A DNA stretch of 64,000 nucleotides from NCBI GenBank assembly GCA_025355505.1, contig JANXZM010000017.1:1-64000 (forward strand). Reading direction: 5' to 3'. Below the pieces are notes generated by a model. The model was not told where the DNA came from and did not search any database. It saw only the letters and a program-made list of their open reading frames with translations. Below, one piece after another: positions 7,393 through 15,724 of this stretch; within the stretch, counting starts at the first letter, position 1, and each line of letters starts with the position of its first letter. This DNA comes from Acidobacteriaceae bacterium (GTDB lineage: Bacteria > Acidobacteriota > Terriglobia > Terriglobales > Acidobacteriaceae). Both the position numbers and the translations under genes were made by a program.

Positions 7393-8523
7393 ATGGCAAT
7401 TACTCGGCCATCGACGTTGGTCGTCGAAAGCGAAAGGCGGGAGATTCCTTCCGTGATGAGGGCCGCCGTGTATCGCGGGGTGAACGACGTGCGCCTGGAA
7501 GAAGTGCCGGTGCCTGAAATTGGGCCCGGGGAGATTCTGGTTCGTGTCCACACCTGCGGGATCTGCGGGACCGATCTTAAGAAAATCGCTACCGGTTCTC
7601 ACTCCGCGCCGCGTATTTTTGGTCACGAATTTTCGGGTGTGGTCGCGAAAGTGGGGGAAGGCGTTCGCAAGTTCAGCATCGGCGAACGCGTAGTGGTGTT
7701 TCATCACATTCCGTGCGGAGAATGTTATTACTGCCGCCACAAGACGTTCGCGCAGTGCGCCACCTACAAGAAAGTTGGTTGCACGGCCGGGTTTGAGGCT
7801 TCGGGTGGAGGGTTTGCGGAATATGTCCGGGTGATGGACTGGATTGTGGAGAAGGGAACGGTGCGAATTCCGGACGGTGTCAGCTTCGAGCAGGCTTGTT
7901 TTGTGGAGCCAGTGAATACATGCATCAAAGGTATTGAGACCCTTGGTTTGCAAGCGGAGGAGACGGTGCTTGTGATTGGACAGGGTCCAATTGGTCTAAT
8001 CCTTGCGACCTTGGCGAAGCGGTTGGGGGCCCGGGTGATTACTTCCGATTTGCATCCGGCGAGGCTTACAATAGCGAATAGCTTCGGCCTGAAACTGACA
8101 ATTGATGCTTCCAAGGTTGATGCCGGAGAAGTGGTGCGCGGAATGACAGAAGGACGCGGGGCTGATGCCGTGATTTTGGCAGTCGGGGGGAGCGGCCTGA
8201 TCCGGCCCGCGATGGATGCGGCGCGTCCGGGAGGCCGGGTTTTGCTGTTTGCGCAGACGGTAAGGGGCGAGGCCGCGATTGACCCGGCGGCAGTGTGCGT
8301 GGATGAGAAGGCTTTGCTGGGATCCTACAGTGCATCTGTCGAATTGCAGGAGGAATCAGTGCGGTTCGTGATGAATCGTGAAATGGATCTGGAACGGCTC
8401 ATCAGCCACCGTTTCGCGCTGCAAAGCGGTGTAGAAGCGCTGAATCTGGCTGCCCATCCTCAAGCGGACTCGATGAAGATCGTCATCCAACCGGGCAGCG
8501 AGTGGGAAGGACATCAACTGTGA
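7393..8523 (+). CDS. Zinc-dependent medium-chain dehydrogenase, hopanoid operon (first of two)
   Basis: This 376-residue MDR-family dehydrogenase resembles sorbitol/threonine dehydrogenases. Catalytic zinc ligands are in CGICGTDLKK and GHEFSG; structural zinc cysteines are in PCGECYYCRHKTFAQC. The Rossmann loop is VIGQGPIGLILATLAKRLGA and strand beta-2 ends in S-D-L, an acidic residue that favours NAD(H). I chose the ATG at 7393, preceded by AGGG with good spacing; the longer frame from 7291 is repeat DNA, and an ATG at 7456 (MRAAVYRG) is another option. It lies between hpnG and a second dehydrogenase, overlapping the latter's GTG. A role in oxidising or reducing the ribose-derived hopanoid side chain is inferred. 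Confidence 0.85.
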   Translation: MAITRPSTLVVESERREIPSVMRAAVYRGVNDVRLEEVPVPEIGPGEILVRVHTCGICGTDLKKIATGSHSAPRIFGHEFSGVVAKVGEGVRKFSIGERVVVFHHIPCGECYYCRHKTFAQCATYKKVGCTAGFEASGGGFAEYVRVMDWIVEKGTVRIPDGVSFEQACFVEPVNTCIKGIETLGLQAEETVLVIGQGPIGLILATLAKRLGARVITSDLHPARLTIANSFGLKLTIDASKVDAGEVVRGMTEGRGADAVILAVGGSGLIRPAMDAARPGGRVLLFAQTVRGEAAIDPAAVCVDEKALLGSYSASVELQEESVRFVMNREMDLERLISHRFALQSGVEALNLAAHPQADSMKIVIQPGSEWEGHQL

Positions 8524-8531
8524 ATGGCAAG

Positions 8532-9569
8532 ATGACGGCTGCCGTGCTCTACGGCAAAGAAGACATCAAGATAGAAAGAGTGCCGATCCCGCGTGTGGGT
8601 GACGGCGAAGTTCTGGTAAAAGTGCACGTGGCGCTGACCTGCGGCACGGATTTGAAGGTGTATCAGCGGGGCTATCATGCCCGAATGATTGTGCCGCCAG
8701 CGTTGTTCGGGCATGAACTGGCCGGCACGGTCGAGGAAGTAGGAGAGGGCGTCCGCGGCTTCAAGAAGGGCATGCGCGTGGTCGCGCTCAACTCCGCTCC
8801 CTGCGGCATGTGCTTTTATTGCTCGAAGCACCAGCTAAACCTCTGCGAAGATTTGCTGTTTAACAATGGGGCCTACGCCGAGTACATCCGGATTCCGCGG
8901 CGTATTGTGGAAGCCAATATGCTTGTGGTGCCTTCGAATGTGAGTTTCGAAGATGCCGCGATGACCGAGCCGCTGGCGTGTGTTCTCCGAGGCCTGCATG
9001 AAACGGGAGTGGAGATCGGCGACACTGTGGCGGTGATCGGGGGCGGACCGATCGGCCTGATGTTTGTGCAGGTGGCCAAGGCAATCGGCTGCAATGTGAT
9101 CGCGGTCGTCAAGCGCGATTCGCAGGTCGCACTGGCGCGCAAAAAGGGTGCGCACGAAGTCGTGCAGATTACAAAGGTGAAAGATCCAGTAGAGGCGGTA
9201 CGCGAGTTGAGTCCGGAGAGGCGCGGCGCCGATGTAGCGATCGAAGCCGTAGGGCGCCCGGAAGCCTGGGAGTGGGCGGTGCAGATGGTTCGCAAAGGCG
9301 GCACCGTGAATTTTTTCGGCGGGTGCGCGTCGGGAACCAAGGTAGAGTTAGACACCAATCGCCTGCACTACTCGGAAATCACCTTGAAGGCGACGTTCCA
9401 TCACACGCCGGAGACGGTGCGCCGGGCGTTCGGTTTGATTGCGGAGAAGAAAGTTCTTGGCACCGACTACATAACCGGCGAAGCGCCGCTTTCGCGTTTG
9501 CACGATGTGCTGCGCCACATGCTGAACCGCAACGGGGATATCAAGACTGCAATCATCCCGGGTCACTAG
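8532..9569 (+). CDS. Zinc-dependent medium-chain dehydrogenase, hopanoid operon (second of two)
   Basis: A 345-residue paralogue of the preceding gene. Zinc-site motifs are TCGTDLKVYQ, GHELAGTV and PCGMCFYCSKHQLNLC. The Rossmann loop is VIGGGPIGLMFVQVAKAIGC, but strand beta-2 ends in V-V-K-R, basic instead of acidic, which suggests NADP(H) in contrast to its neighbour. The ATG at 8532 (MTAAVLYG) is the most family-like start; a GTG at 8520 overlapping the previous stop is possible. The two genes probably act in sequence on a polyol or aldose-like intermediate of the hopanoid side chain. No hpn name is assigned to either. Confidence 0.85.
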   Translation: MTAAVLYGKEDIKIERVPIPRVGDGEVLVKVHVALTCGTDLKVYQRGYHARMIVPPALFGHELAGTVEEVGEGVRGFKKGMRVVALNSAPCGMCFYCSKHQLNLCEDLLFNNGAYAEYIRIPRRIVEANMLVVPSNVSFEDAAMTEPLACVLRGLHETGVEIGDTVAVIGGGPIGLMFVQVAKAIGCNVIAVVKRDSQVALARKKGAHEVVQITKVKDPVEAVRELSPERRGADVAIEAVGRPEAWEWAVQMVRKGGTVNFFGGCASGTKVELDTNRLHYSEITLKATFHHTPETVRRAFGLIAEKKVLGTDYITGEAPLSRLHDVLRHMLNRNGDIKTAIIPGH

Positions 9570-9596
9570 TATCGTGACGGTGTGATACCCATGCGA

Positions 9597-9651
9597 TGGA
9601 GGGACGGGCGTCTCGCCCGTCCGCCGGGCGGGGACGCCCGGCGCTCCACGA
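9597..9651. repeat. GC-rich dispersed palindromic repeat (family A, copy 2)
   Basis: A nearly identical copy of the 7303-7360 unit lies before hpnC. Internal arms GACGGGCG and CGCCCGTC pair directly, and GCCGGGCG with CGCCCGGC. As at copy 1, the repeat is free of stops in one frame and lengthens the apparent hpnC reading frame by 34 codons. Confidence 0.75.
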
Positions 9652-9683
9652 ACACGCTGTGTCCTCTGTGGTTAAGAATTTCG

Positions 9684-10625
9684 ATGACAACTGCTGCCGG
9701 CCATTCCCCGACTGCGCCGCCGCTCTCCTCCCCTTGGAGTGCGCTGGCGCCGGAGTACGCCATCCCCGACCATGCGCCATCGGAAGCCGAAGCGAGGGAA
9801 TATTGCCGCCGCCTGGCGCGTTCGCATTACGAAAACTTTTCGGTTGCGTCATGGTTTCTCCCAGCCCATCTGCGGCAGCACTTCTACAACGTCTACGCCT
9901 ATTGCCGCATCGCGGACGATCTGGCTGATGAGGTGGGCGACACCGCTACGTCTCTGCAGTTGCTCGATCAGTGGGAGACGGAGTTGGGTGCGTGTTATGC
10001 CGGTCGGGCGCGACATCCGGTATTTGTCGCGCTTGCGGAAACCGTTCACAAGTTCGAAATTCCGAAACATGAGTTCGCGGATCTGCTGACCGCGTTCCGG
10101 CAGGACCAGAGCATCAGCCGCTATGAAACGTTTAACGATGTGCTCGGCTATTGCCGGTTTTCTGCGAATCCGGTCGGGCACCTGGTGCTGTACCTCTGCG
10201 GATACCGGGATTGCGAGCGGCAGCAGCTTTCCGATGCCACCTGCACCGCGTTGCAGCTTGCGAACTTTTGGCAAGACGTAAGCGCGGATTTTGCCAAGGG
10301 ACGAATTTATCTTCCACTTGAAGACCTGCGCCGCTTCGGCGTGAGCGAAGAAGCGATACGAGAGGGCGAAAATACTTCCGCGTTCTGCGAGATGCTTAAG
10401 TTTGAAGTCGAACGCGCGAGGGAATGGTTCAAGCAAGGCCTGCCACTAATCGCAAAGGTTGACCGCGCACTGGCCACCGACATTGAACTCTTCAGCCGCG
10501 GCGGGCAGGAAATACTGAAGGCAATCGAAGGTCAACATCACGCAGTATTGGGCAGGCGTCCCGCCATCTCCAAGAGCCGCAAGCTGGCGCTGGTCGCCCG
10601 TGCCGCGCTGGGGAAGCTGCGATGA
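9684..10625 (+). CDS. hpnC: HpnC, squalene synthase subunit-type prenyltransferase
   Basis: HpnC, with HpnD and HpnE, forms the three-enzyme bacterial route from farnesyl diphosphate to squalene; HpnC converts presqualene diphosphate to hydroxysqualene. The 313-residue all-helical protein has the aspartate-rich motifs YCRIADDLADEV (near residue 74) and NFWQDVSADFAKGRIYLP (near 196). I start it at the ATG at 9684 (MTTAAGHS), downstream of the repeat. It overlaps hpnD by four bases (ATGA). Confidence 0.95.
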   Translation: MTTAAGHSPTAPPLSSPWSALAPEYAIPDHAPSEAEAREYCRRLARSHYENFSVASWFLPAHLRQHFYNVYAYCRIADDLADEVGDTATSLQLLDQWETELGACYAGRARHPVFVALAETVHKFEIPKHEFADLLTAFRQDQSISRYETFNDVLGYCRFSANPVGHLVLYLCGYRDCERQQLSDATCTALQLANFWQDVSADFAKGRIYLPLEDLRRFGVSEEAIREGENTSAFCEMLKFEVERAREWFKQGLPLIAKVDRALATDIELFSRGGQEILKAIEGQHHAVLGRRPAISKSRKLALVARAALGKLR

Positions 10626-11563
10626 GCACCGCCGTGGGAAACGCGCCCGTGCAGTTTTCGCCTACAGCTTCACAGCTTGATATGGCGTACTCCGTCTGTC
10701 GGAGCATTGCGCGCTCGGCGGCCAAAAATTTCTATTATGGGTTTGTGGTTCTTCCACTGCGAAAACGCAACGCGCTGAGCGCAGTGTATGCCTTCATGCG
10801 GCGCTGCGACGACATCGCCGACGACATCACGCTGAGCCCGGATGAGCGCCACAACAATCTGGCGGAATGGCTGGACAAAGTGCACAGCGCTTTGGCTGCA
10901 CAACCAACGGATGATCCGGTGCTGCTGGCGCTGACCGATGCGCAGCGCACTTACCAGATTCCGATTGGGCTTCTGGACCAGCTAGCCTTCGGTACGGCTG
11001 CGGATCTGGACTACCGCCAAGCAGAGCCCTCGGCCGCTGCACCGCTGGTGGCGCGGTACCAGAGTTTTGAAGAATTGCGCCAGTATTGCTACGGTGTGGC
11101 ATCGGTCGTCGGACTGGTGTGTATCAGAATTTTCGGATATCGCGATCCCGCCGCGGAGGCGCTGGCCGAACGTTGCGGTCTGGCATTTCAGCTCACAAAT
11201 ATTATTCGTGACGTCAAAGAAGACGTGGCCATAGGCCGGGTTTATCTTCCGCAAGAGGATCTGGCGCAGTGGGGTCTATCTGCCGCCGACCTGGCCGCGC
11301 CGCAAATTGATATTGCCCGCATCCGTCCGCTGCTGGCGATGGAGGCCGACCGGGCTCGCGACTGCTACCGCGCCGGAGAAGAACTAATACCGCTGGTGAA
11401 TGAAGACAGTCAGCCCGCCCTGTGGGTGCTCATTACCATCTACCGTCGCCTGCTGGAAAAGATTGCTTCGAAACAGTACGACGTCTTCAGTGAGCGCGTC
11501 CGATTAACGGTTCCCGAGAAGCTTGCCGTCTTGGGAAAGGGAATGCTGAATCGTCTGCTGTGA
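10622..11563 (+). CDS. hpnD: HpnD, presqualene diphosphate synthase
   Basis: HpnD condenses two farnesyl diphosphates to presqualene diphosphate. The 313-residue protein has AYSVCRSIARSAAKNFYYGF at the N-terminus, FMRRCDDIADD as the first Asp-rich motif (near residue 60) and NIIRDVKEDVAIGRVYLP as the second (near 197). Both ends overlap its neighbours (four bases with hpnC, TGATG with hpnE), the usual sign of coupled translation and equimolar production of the three squalene enzymes. Confidence 0.95.
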   Translation: MSTAVGNAPVQFSPTASQLDMAYSVCRSIARSAAKNFYYGFVVLPLRKRNALSAVYAFMRRCDDIADDITLSPDERHNNLAEWLDKVHSALAAQPTDDPVLLALTDAQRTYQIPIGLLDQLAFGTAADLDYRQAEPSAAAPLVARYQSFEELRQYCYGVASVVGLVCIRIFGYRDPAAEALAERCGLAFQLTNIIRDVKEDVAIGRVYLPQEDLAQWGLSAADLAAPQIDIARIRPLLAMEADRARDCYRAGEELIPLVNEDSQPALWVLITIYRRLLEKIASKQYDVFSERVRLTVPEKLAVLGKGMLNRLL

Positions 11564-12993
11564 TGCCGCCCTCGATCGATTCTAATACGACACATTTTTC
11601 CACAGTCGCCGTAGCCGGAGGCGGGTTAGCCGGCCTTGCCGCTGGATGCGCACTGGCGGAAGCCGGCTTTCGCGTGACCCTGTTTGAGCGCCGCCCTTAT
11701 CTCGGTGGGCGTGCCTCTTCTTATCAACATCCCGGCACCGGCGAAATTGTCGACAATTGCCAGCATGTGTTGCTCGGCTGCTGCACCAACCTGCTTGATT
11801 TCTATGGGCGCGCGGGAGTTCAGGACAAGATTCGCTGGTATGAGAAGCTGACGTTTCTGGAGCCTGGAGGACGGGCGTCCGTGATCGCACCGTCGAGGCT
11901 CCCCGCTCCGCTGCACACCGCTTTGGCATTTCTCCGGGCAGACTGTTTGAGTTTTCGCGACAAGATAGCGATCAGCCGCGCCATGGCAGCGCTGGTCCCG
12001 GCGGCTCCAGCGGATTGCGGCGAGTCGTTTCTCGACTGGCTAAAACGCCACGGACAAACTGAGCCAGCCATCGAGCGTTTCTGGAAGACAATACTGGTCA
12101 GCGCCTTGAATGAAGATCTCGATCAGGTTTCCCTCCCCTATGCGGCGCAGGTGGTGCGCGAGTCGTTTCTTAAATCCGCCGCCGCCGGACGCATGGGAAT
12201 TCCAAGCGTGCCGCTTACCGACCTGTACCGCACTGCAGGAGACTACATTCGCGCCCGCGGTGGGGACATCCAGTTGCGCGCCGGCGTGGAGTCGTTTCGA
12301 GCGGACGCCTCCGGGGTAAGTGTGACGGCCAACGGGCAGGAGCAGAGATTCGACTATCTGGTTATGGCTGTTCCGTTCGATGTGCTGGGGCGCATGTTGC
12401 CCGATACTTTGTTGGCCGCGCCTTTGGTCGCCGCACTCGGCCAGTTCTCGACGTCACCGATCACCGGCATCCATCTCTGGTTCGATCGTCAAATCAGCGA
12501 CCTTGATCACGCCGTCCTGCTCGACCGCACCATTCAGTGGATGTTTCACAAATCGCGACTTATCGAAGCTCGCGAAAACGATGCTCGGAATAACGGCAGC
12601 GGGAGCTACGTTGAGCTGGTTGTAAGCTGTTCCCGAAGCCTGATTGAAAAGTCGAAGGCGGAGATCGTGGAGATGGCGGTGAAAGAAGCGCAGGAATTTT
12701 TCCCGGGTGCGCGCGAAGCGAGACTGCTGAAATCGACTGTGATCAAGGAAATGCACGCCACGTATTCGCCGCGTCCGGGAATCGACCAGCACCGGCCGAA
12801 GCCCGAAACGGCATGGCCGCGAGTCTTTCTGGCAGGCGATTGGACCGCGACCGGCTGGCCCGCCACCATGGAGGGCGCGGTTCGCAGCGGGTATCTTGGG
12901 GCGGAAGCATTGGCGAGGTTCGCCGGCAGGAAAAGGCCCAGTTTTCTGGTCCCCGATCTCGCCCCGAGTGGCTTGATGAAACTGTTTGGATGA
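11563..12993 (+). CDS. hpnE: HpnE, hydroxysqualene dehydroxylase (FAD-dependent)
   Basis: HpnE is a flavin amine-oxidase/phytoene-desaturase-like protein that reduces hydroxysqualene to squalene. The 476-residue product carries a dinucleotide-binding loop, AGGGLAGLAAGCALAEAG, then FERRPYLGGRASS, the usual R-x-x-x-L-G-G-R element, and a C-terminal FAD-contact motif FLAGDWTATGWPATMEGAV. The ATG at 11563 overlaps the hpnD stop; a GTG one codon earlier is possible. It completes the squalene module that feeds the cyclase upstream. Confidence 0.93.
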   Translation: MPPSIDSNTTHFSTVAVAGGGLAGLAAGCALAEAGFRVTLFERRPYLGGRASSYQHPGTGEIVDNCQHVLLGCCTNLLDFYGRAGVQDKIRWYEKLTFLEPGGRASVIAPSRLPAPLHTALAFLRADCLSFRDKIAISRAMAALVPAAPADCGESFLDWLKRHGQTEPAIERFWKTILVSALNEDLDQVSLPYAAQVVRESFLKSAAAGRMGIPSVPLTDLYRTAGDYIRARGGDIQLRAGVESFRADASGVSVTANGQEQRFDYLVMAVPFDVLGRMLPDTLLAAPLVAALGQFSTSPITGIHLWFDRQISDLDHAVLLDRTIQWMFHKSRLIEARENDARNNGSGSYVELVVSCSRSLIEKSKAEIVEMAVKEAQEFFPGAREARLLKSTVIKEMHATYSPRPGIDQHRPKPETAWPRVFLAGDWTATGWPATMEGAVRSGYLGAEALARFAGRKRPSFLVPDLAPSGLMKLFG

Positions 12994-12994
12994 G

Positions 12995-13105
12995 ATGTAC
13001 TTCGCCGATGCGCGGACCTTCCTCGACTTCAATTACTTCGGTTTGAAATCCTGGGTTACCTGGATGCCCTTCTCAAGAAGTTTCGCGGAACATACGATCT
13101 TATAA
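12995..13105 (+). CDS. Possible 36-residue ORF between hpnE and the PilZ gene
   Basis: An ATG one base after the hpnE stop opens a 36-codon frame rich in aromatic residues (it begins MYFADARTFLDF and includes FNYFGLKSWVTWM) that stops two bases before the PilZ start. It fills the gap exactly. I see no ribosome-binding site and no family. The same DNA in the PilZ frame also reads without stops but lacks a start codon. It may be a small protein or chance. Confidence 0.2.
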   Translation: MYFADARTFLDFNYFGLKSWVTWMPFSRSFAEHTIL

Positions 13106-13107
13106 AC

Positions 13108-13698
13108 ATGCCTGAGCGCACCAACGAAGAAGACGATCGCCGCAGTAGTCCGCGATTCCTCTGCGGTGGTCAGGTGAAGATCAGTTGCCTACCGTCAGAC
13201 GGCATTGTTTTTCCCGGGAATATCCGCGACCTGGGCCTCGGCGGATGCTGTGTCGATACCACGCTGCCGATTGATCATGGCGTGCGAACTGAAATTGTCG
13301 TGCGCGTCAACGCTGCTTTGTTCCGGGTCGTGGGTGAAGTGAGGGCGATTCGGGGCGGCTCCGCAGCTTGCGTAGAGTTCGTTCACTTGAGTGCCGGCGG
13401 AAAAGCCATACTCGTAGACCTGGTCAGGGAGTTGGCGAGGTTGCAGACGGTAATGAACAAGCTCAGATCTGACCGCCGCGAGATGGATGCGGAGTCGTTC
13501 CGCAGGCAACTGGAAAACAGAAAGCTTCAAGCGGCGATGTTGAGCGGGCGGTTTCGTTTCCTGGGGACAAACCCGGAAGCAGAGAGTTCGGGAGAGAGTT
13601 GGGAAGCAAGTTCGGGAGGGGACCAGCCTACATCCGGGGGCAAGGATGTGATCGGGGAAGGGCAGCCGCTTGTGATCCCCGTCGATCTATTTGGTTAG
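13108..13698 (+). CDS. PilZ-domain protein
   Basis: A 196-residue protein with an N-terminal PilZ domain, the common c-di-GMP receptor module. The first motif is RRSSPRF near residues 11-17 (the R-x-x-x-R element) and the second is NIRDLGLGGC near 38-47, a variant of D/N-x-S-x-x-G in which the serine is replaced by Leu, so ligand binding is uncertain. The second half is a charged helix (ARLQTVMNKLRSDRREMD) and a low-complexity Gly/Ser tail. It follows hpnE in the same direction. Any link to membrane composition is speculation. Confidence 0.75.
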   Translation: MPERTNEEDDRRSSPRFLCGGQVKISCLPSDGIVFPGNIRDLGLGGCCVDTTLPIDHGVRTEIVVRVNAALFRVVGEVRAIRGGSAACVEFVHLSAGGKAILVDLVRELARLQTVMNKLRSDRREMDAESFRRQLENRKLQAAMLSGRFRFLGTNPEAESSGESWEASSGGDQPTSGGKDVIGEGQPLVIPVDLFG

Positions 13699-13704
13699 TG
13701 CAAT

Positions 13705-14085
13705 TCAGATCGCCATCAGCACCACGCCACCGGCTACCAGCAATGCCGCAATCCAGCGCCGACGCCCCACGCGTTCGTGTAGGAATATGCGTGCGGCGAC
13801 CGCGTTGGCCACAAAGGTGAGTGAGGCCGAAGCGGGCACAACCAAACTGAGATTTCCCCACGAAAGGCCGAAGAGAAGACTGTAGAACGCGACCCCCATT
13901 GCCATCAAGCCGAGAGCGAACGTAGGGGTTGCAAGCACGCGCCCAAGCACCGCCAATACCCCGCGCCGCTTCCAGAGTTCACCGACGTCTCCAACTCGTT
14001 TCATGGAGTAGGAAAGCAGCACGTCTCCGGTGGTCGAGGCCAGAATGATGAGCCCAATCGCGGCCCAGGCGTAGAGGTCTTTCAA
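13705..14085 (-). CDS. Four-helix DMT (EamA/SMR-like) transporter subunit B
   Basis: A 126-residue membrane protein with four predicted helices, half the length of a normal EamA transporter: residues 5-25, 46-66, 70-90 and 105-125. The segment GLSWGNLSLVVPASASLTFVANAV followed by FLHERVGRRRW resembles the conserved P-x-x-x-L...E-x-x-x-x-x-x-W end of small multidrug resistance and ArnE/ArnF-type proteins. It overlaps the next upstream gene (14082-14522) by four bases, so the two are probably subunits of an antiparallel heterodimer. The substrate is unknown; undecaprenyl- or hopanoid-linked lipids are possible. Confidence 0.7.
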   Translation of the reverse strand: MKDLYAWAAIGLIILASTTGDVLLSYSMKRVGDVGELWKRRGVLAVLGRVLATPTFALGLMAMGVAFYSLLFGLSWGNLSLVVPASASLTFVANAVAARIFLHERVGRRRWIAALLVAGGVVLMAI

Positions 14086-14522
14086 GACTCCACCTCAGGG
14101 GAAACCGCGGCACGGGGAACCTCTGGGGACTCCCGCTGTTCGGGAACCGAGGTAACCGAGGGACCAGCGGCGACAGAGCCGACGCCGGCGGCGATGAGCG
14201 CGATTCCGAGCCAGCGCGTCGGCGAGATTTCTTCATGAAGACGGAAGTGCCCAATCAAAGCGACGAGCACATAGGCGAGCGATGTGGCCGGCAGAACATA
14301 GGTGAGGTCGGCCCAGGAAAGCGCGGACATGTAACAGGCGAAAAACGCCAGCAGAAAAAAGATTCCCGCGGCTACCCAGGGATTGAGGATGGCGAGTAGA
14401 AGGCCGGAAAGATCGTGCGGGGAAACATGGCCGAGAGCTTTCATACCGCGAGCCAGCAGGGAATCGCCCGCTGTGCTGAAAACGGTGATTCCCGCCAGGA
14501 CGAAGTATTTTCGAAATGTCAC
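14082..14522 (-). CDS. Four-helix DMT (EamA/SMR-like) transporter subunit A
   Basis: A 146-residue partner of the downstream gene with the same design: STAGDSLLARGMKALG after the first helix (the partner has STTGDVLLSYSMKRVG at the same place), LSWADLTYVLPATSLAYVLVAL in helix 3, and FRLHEEISPTRWLGIALIAAG in helix 4. The last 30 residues are a hydrophilic tail of repeated Glu, Pro and Ser. The two genes are clear paralogues. The start is an ATG near 14522 that diverges from the DUF4062 gene. Confidence 0.7.
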   Translation of the reverse strand: MTFRKYFVLAGITVFSTAGDSLLARGMKALGHVSPHDLSGLLLAILNPWVAAGIFFLLAFFACYMSALSWADLTYVLPATSLAYVLVALIGHFRLHEEISPTRWLGIALIAAGVGSVAAGPSVTSVPEQRESPEVPRAAVSPEVES

Positions 14523-14630
14523 TTGATCTCCGACTGCTTATGATTGCTGTGCAGCATAACTGCATTATTTCACATCGGGTGAGCGGGACCTTGCGCTCCA
14601 CTCCGCGAATCGCGCTACAATCAAGCGCGC

Positions 14631-15671
14631 ATGGACAAGCGTTACCAAGTGTTTATCAGCTCGACGTATGCCGACCTAAAAGAGGAACGGCGAGCTGTGA
14701 TTCAAACGGTTATAGAGTCGAACTGCATACCCGCAGGGATGGAGTTGTTTCCGGCTGCTGATGAGGAACAGCTAGCCTTTATCAAACGAGTGATAGACGA
14801 TTGTGACTATTACCTTCTCATCGTCGGTGGAAGGTACGGCTCGGTTGACGAAAGTGGAATTAGCTACACGGAGCAAGAATACGATTACGCGGTGAGTCGC
14901 AGCCTTAAGGTCATCGCGCTACTTCACGAAAATCCGGGGAAGATTTCGTTAGAAAACTCGGAGCCGGAACCGGCAGGCAGGGAGAAGTTGCGGAAGTTTA
15001 GGGATAAGGTTTCCAGTGGACGCCTTGTGAAGTTCTGGAAGGACGCGGCAGAGCTGCCTGGTCTAGTGTCGATAAACCTGTCGCGCGCAATGAATGCGTA
15101 TCCGGCCGTTGGTTGGGTCAGGGCTGACAAAGTAGCGAACGTAGAAGTTCTCGGCGAAATCAATGAAGTCCGGAAGCAGAATACCGAGTTACAGGTGGAG
15201 ATCGGTAAATATCAGGAGGCGTTAGCTAGGCTTGCCTCACCTCCCGCTCTAAAGGACTTGGCCGGGTTGGATGAGGAAATCAAACTCGCAGGCAGGTACT
15301 GGAGCAACTTCTACAATGGCTTTCGGATCTGGCACGTTAAAACGACATGGCGCAAGATTTTTGCGTATATTTCCCCCTACTTGCTGAAGGTTCCTACTGC
15401 CAAGACAGTTAAGGGAATTCTCGCGCCCGCATTAGTCAAGGACGCGAGCGTTGGAGAGGAGAAGGTCCAAAACGAAGAGATGGATGACCAAGATTTTCAG
15501 ACCGTCGGAGTTCAGTTGAGGGCGCTGGGACTAGTAAAGATTGAACATACTCAAACCATGTCGGGCGGTATGAACCTCTTCTGGTCGTTTACCGCCGCAG
15601 GTGAGCGACTTATGGTGGAGACTCGGGCGATCCGAACAAAAAAACCTGCCGCCGGCAAATCCGTCATCTGA
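14631..15671 (+). CDS. DUF4062 protein with C-terminal winged-helix-like region
   Basis: A 346-residue protein. The N-terminal 90 residues are a DUF4062 domain: [19 protein letters not shown], then [15 protein letters not shown] and [20 protein letters not shown], a TIR/nucleoside-deoxyribosyltransferase-like Rossmannoid layout with a conserved Glu. A helical middle ([20 protein letters not shown], possible coiled coil near 180-200) leads to a C-terminal domain ending [16 protein letters not shown]... [12 protein letters not shown], which reads like a winged helix. DUF4062 is often fused to NTPase or effector modules in signalling or defence genes; here it stands alone. A TACAAT box at 14616-14621 predicts a very short leader. 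Its place in the hopanoid region may be an insertion. Confidence 0.75.
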   Translation: MDKRYQVFISSTYADLKEERRAVIQTVIESNCIPAGMELFPAADEEQLAFIKRVIDDCDYYLLIVGGRYGSVDESGISYTEQEYDYAVSRSLKVIALLHENPGKISLENSEPEPAGREKLRKFRDKVSSGRLVKFWKDAAELPGLVSINLSRAMNAYPAVGWVRADKVANVEVLGEINEVRKQNTELQVEIGKYQEALARLASPPALKDLAGLDEEIKLAGRYWSNFYNGFRIWHVKTTWRKIFAYISPYLLKVPTAKTVKGILAPALVKDASVGEEKVQNEEMDDQDFQTVGVQLRALGLVKIEHTQTMSGGMNLFWSFTAAGERLMVETRAIRTKKPAAGKSVI

Positions 15672-15690
15672 CGCCCACGGCATCCTAGTG

Positions 15691-15720
15691 GCCGGGCGGG
15701 GACGCCCGGCGCTCCATTAA
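15691..15720. repeat. GC-rich dispersed repeat (family A, partial copy 3)
   Basis: The right half of the family A unit (GCCGGGCGGGGACGCCCGGC then GCTCCA) sits between the convergent DUF4062 and hpnJ genes, where its hairpin could also serve as a bidirectional terminator. Confidence 0.65.
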
Positions 15721-15724
15721 GCCG

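Noticed and set aside
9597-9651. The GC palindromes as a CRISPR array
   Set aside because: Copies are isolated, kilobases apart, without regular spacers or cas genes.
11866-11881. A TGGAGGACGGGCGTCC stretch inside hpnE resembling the family A repeat
   Set aside because: Only the first half-unit is similar and it encodes an ordinary part of the protein (E-P-G-G-R-A-S-V), so chance in GC-rich DNA is likely.
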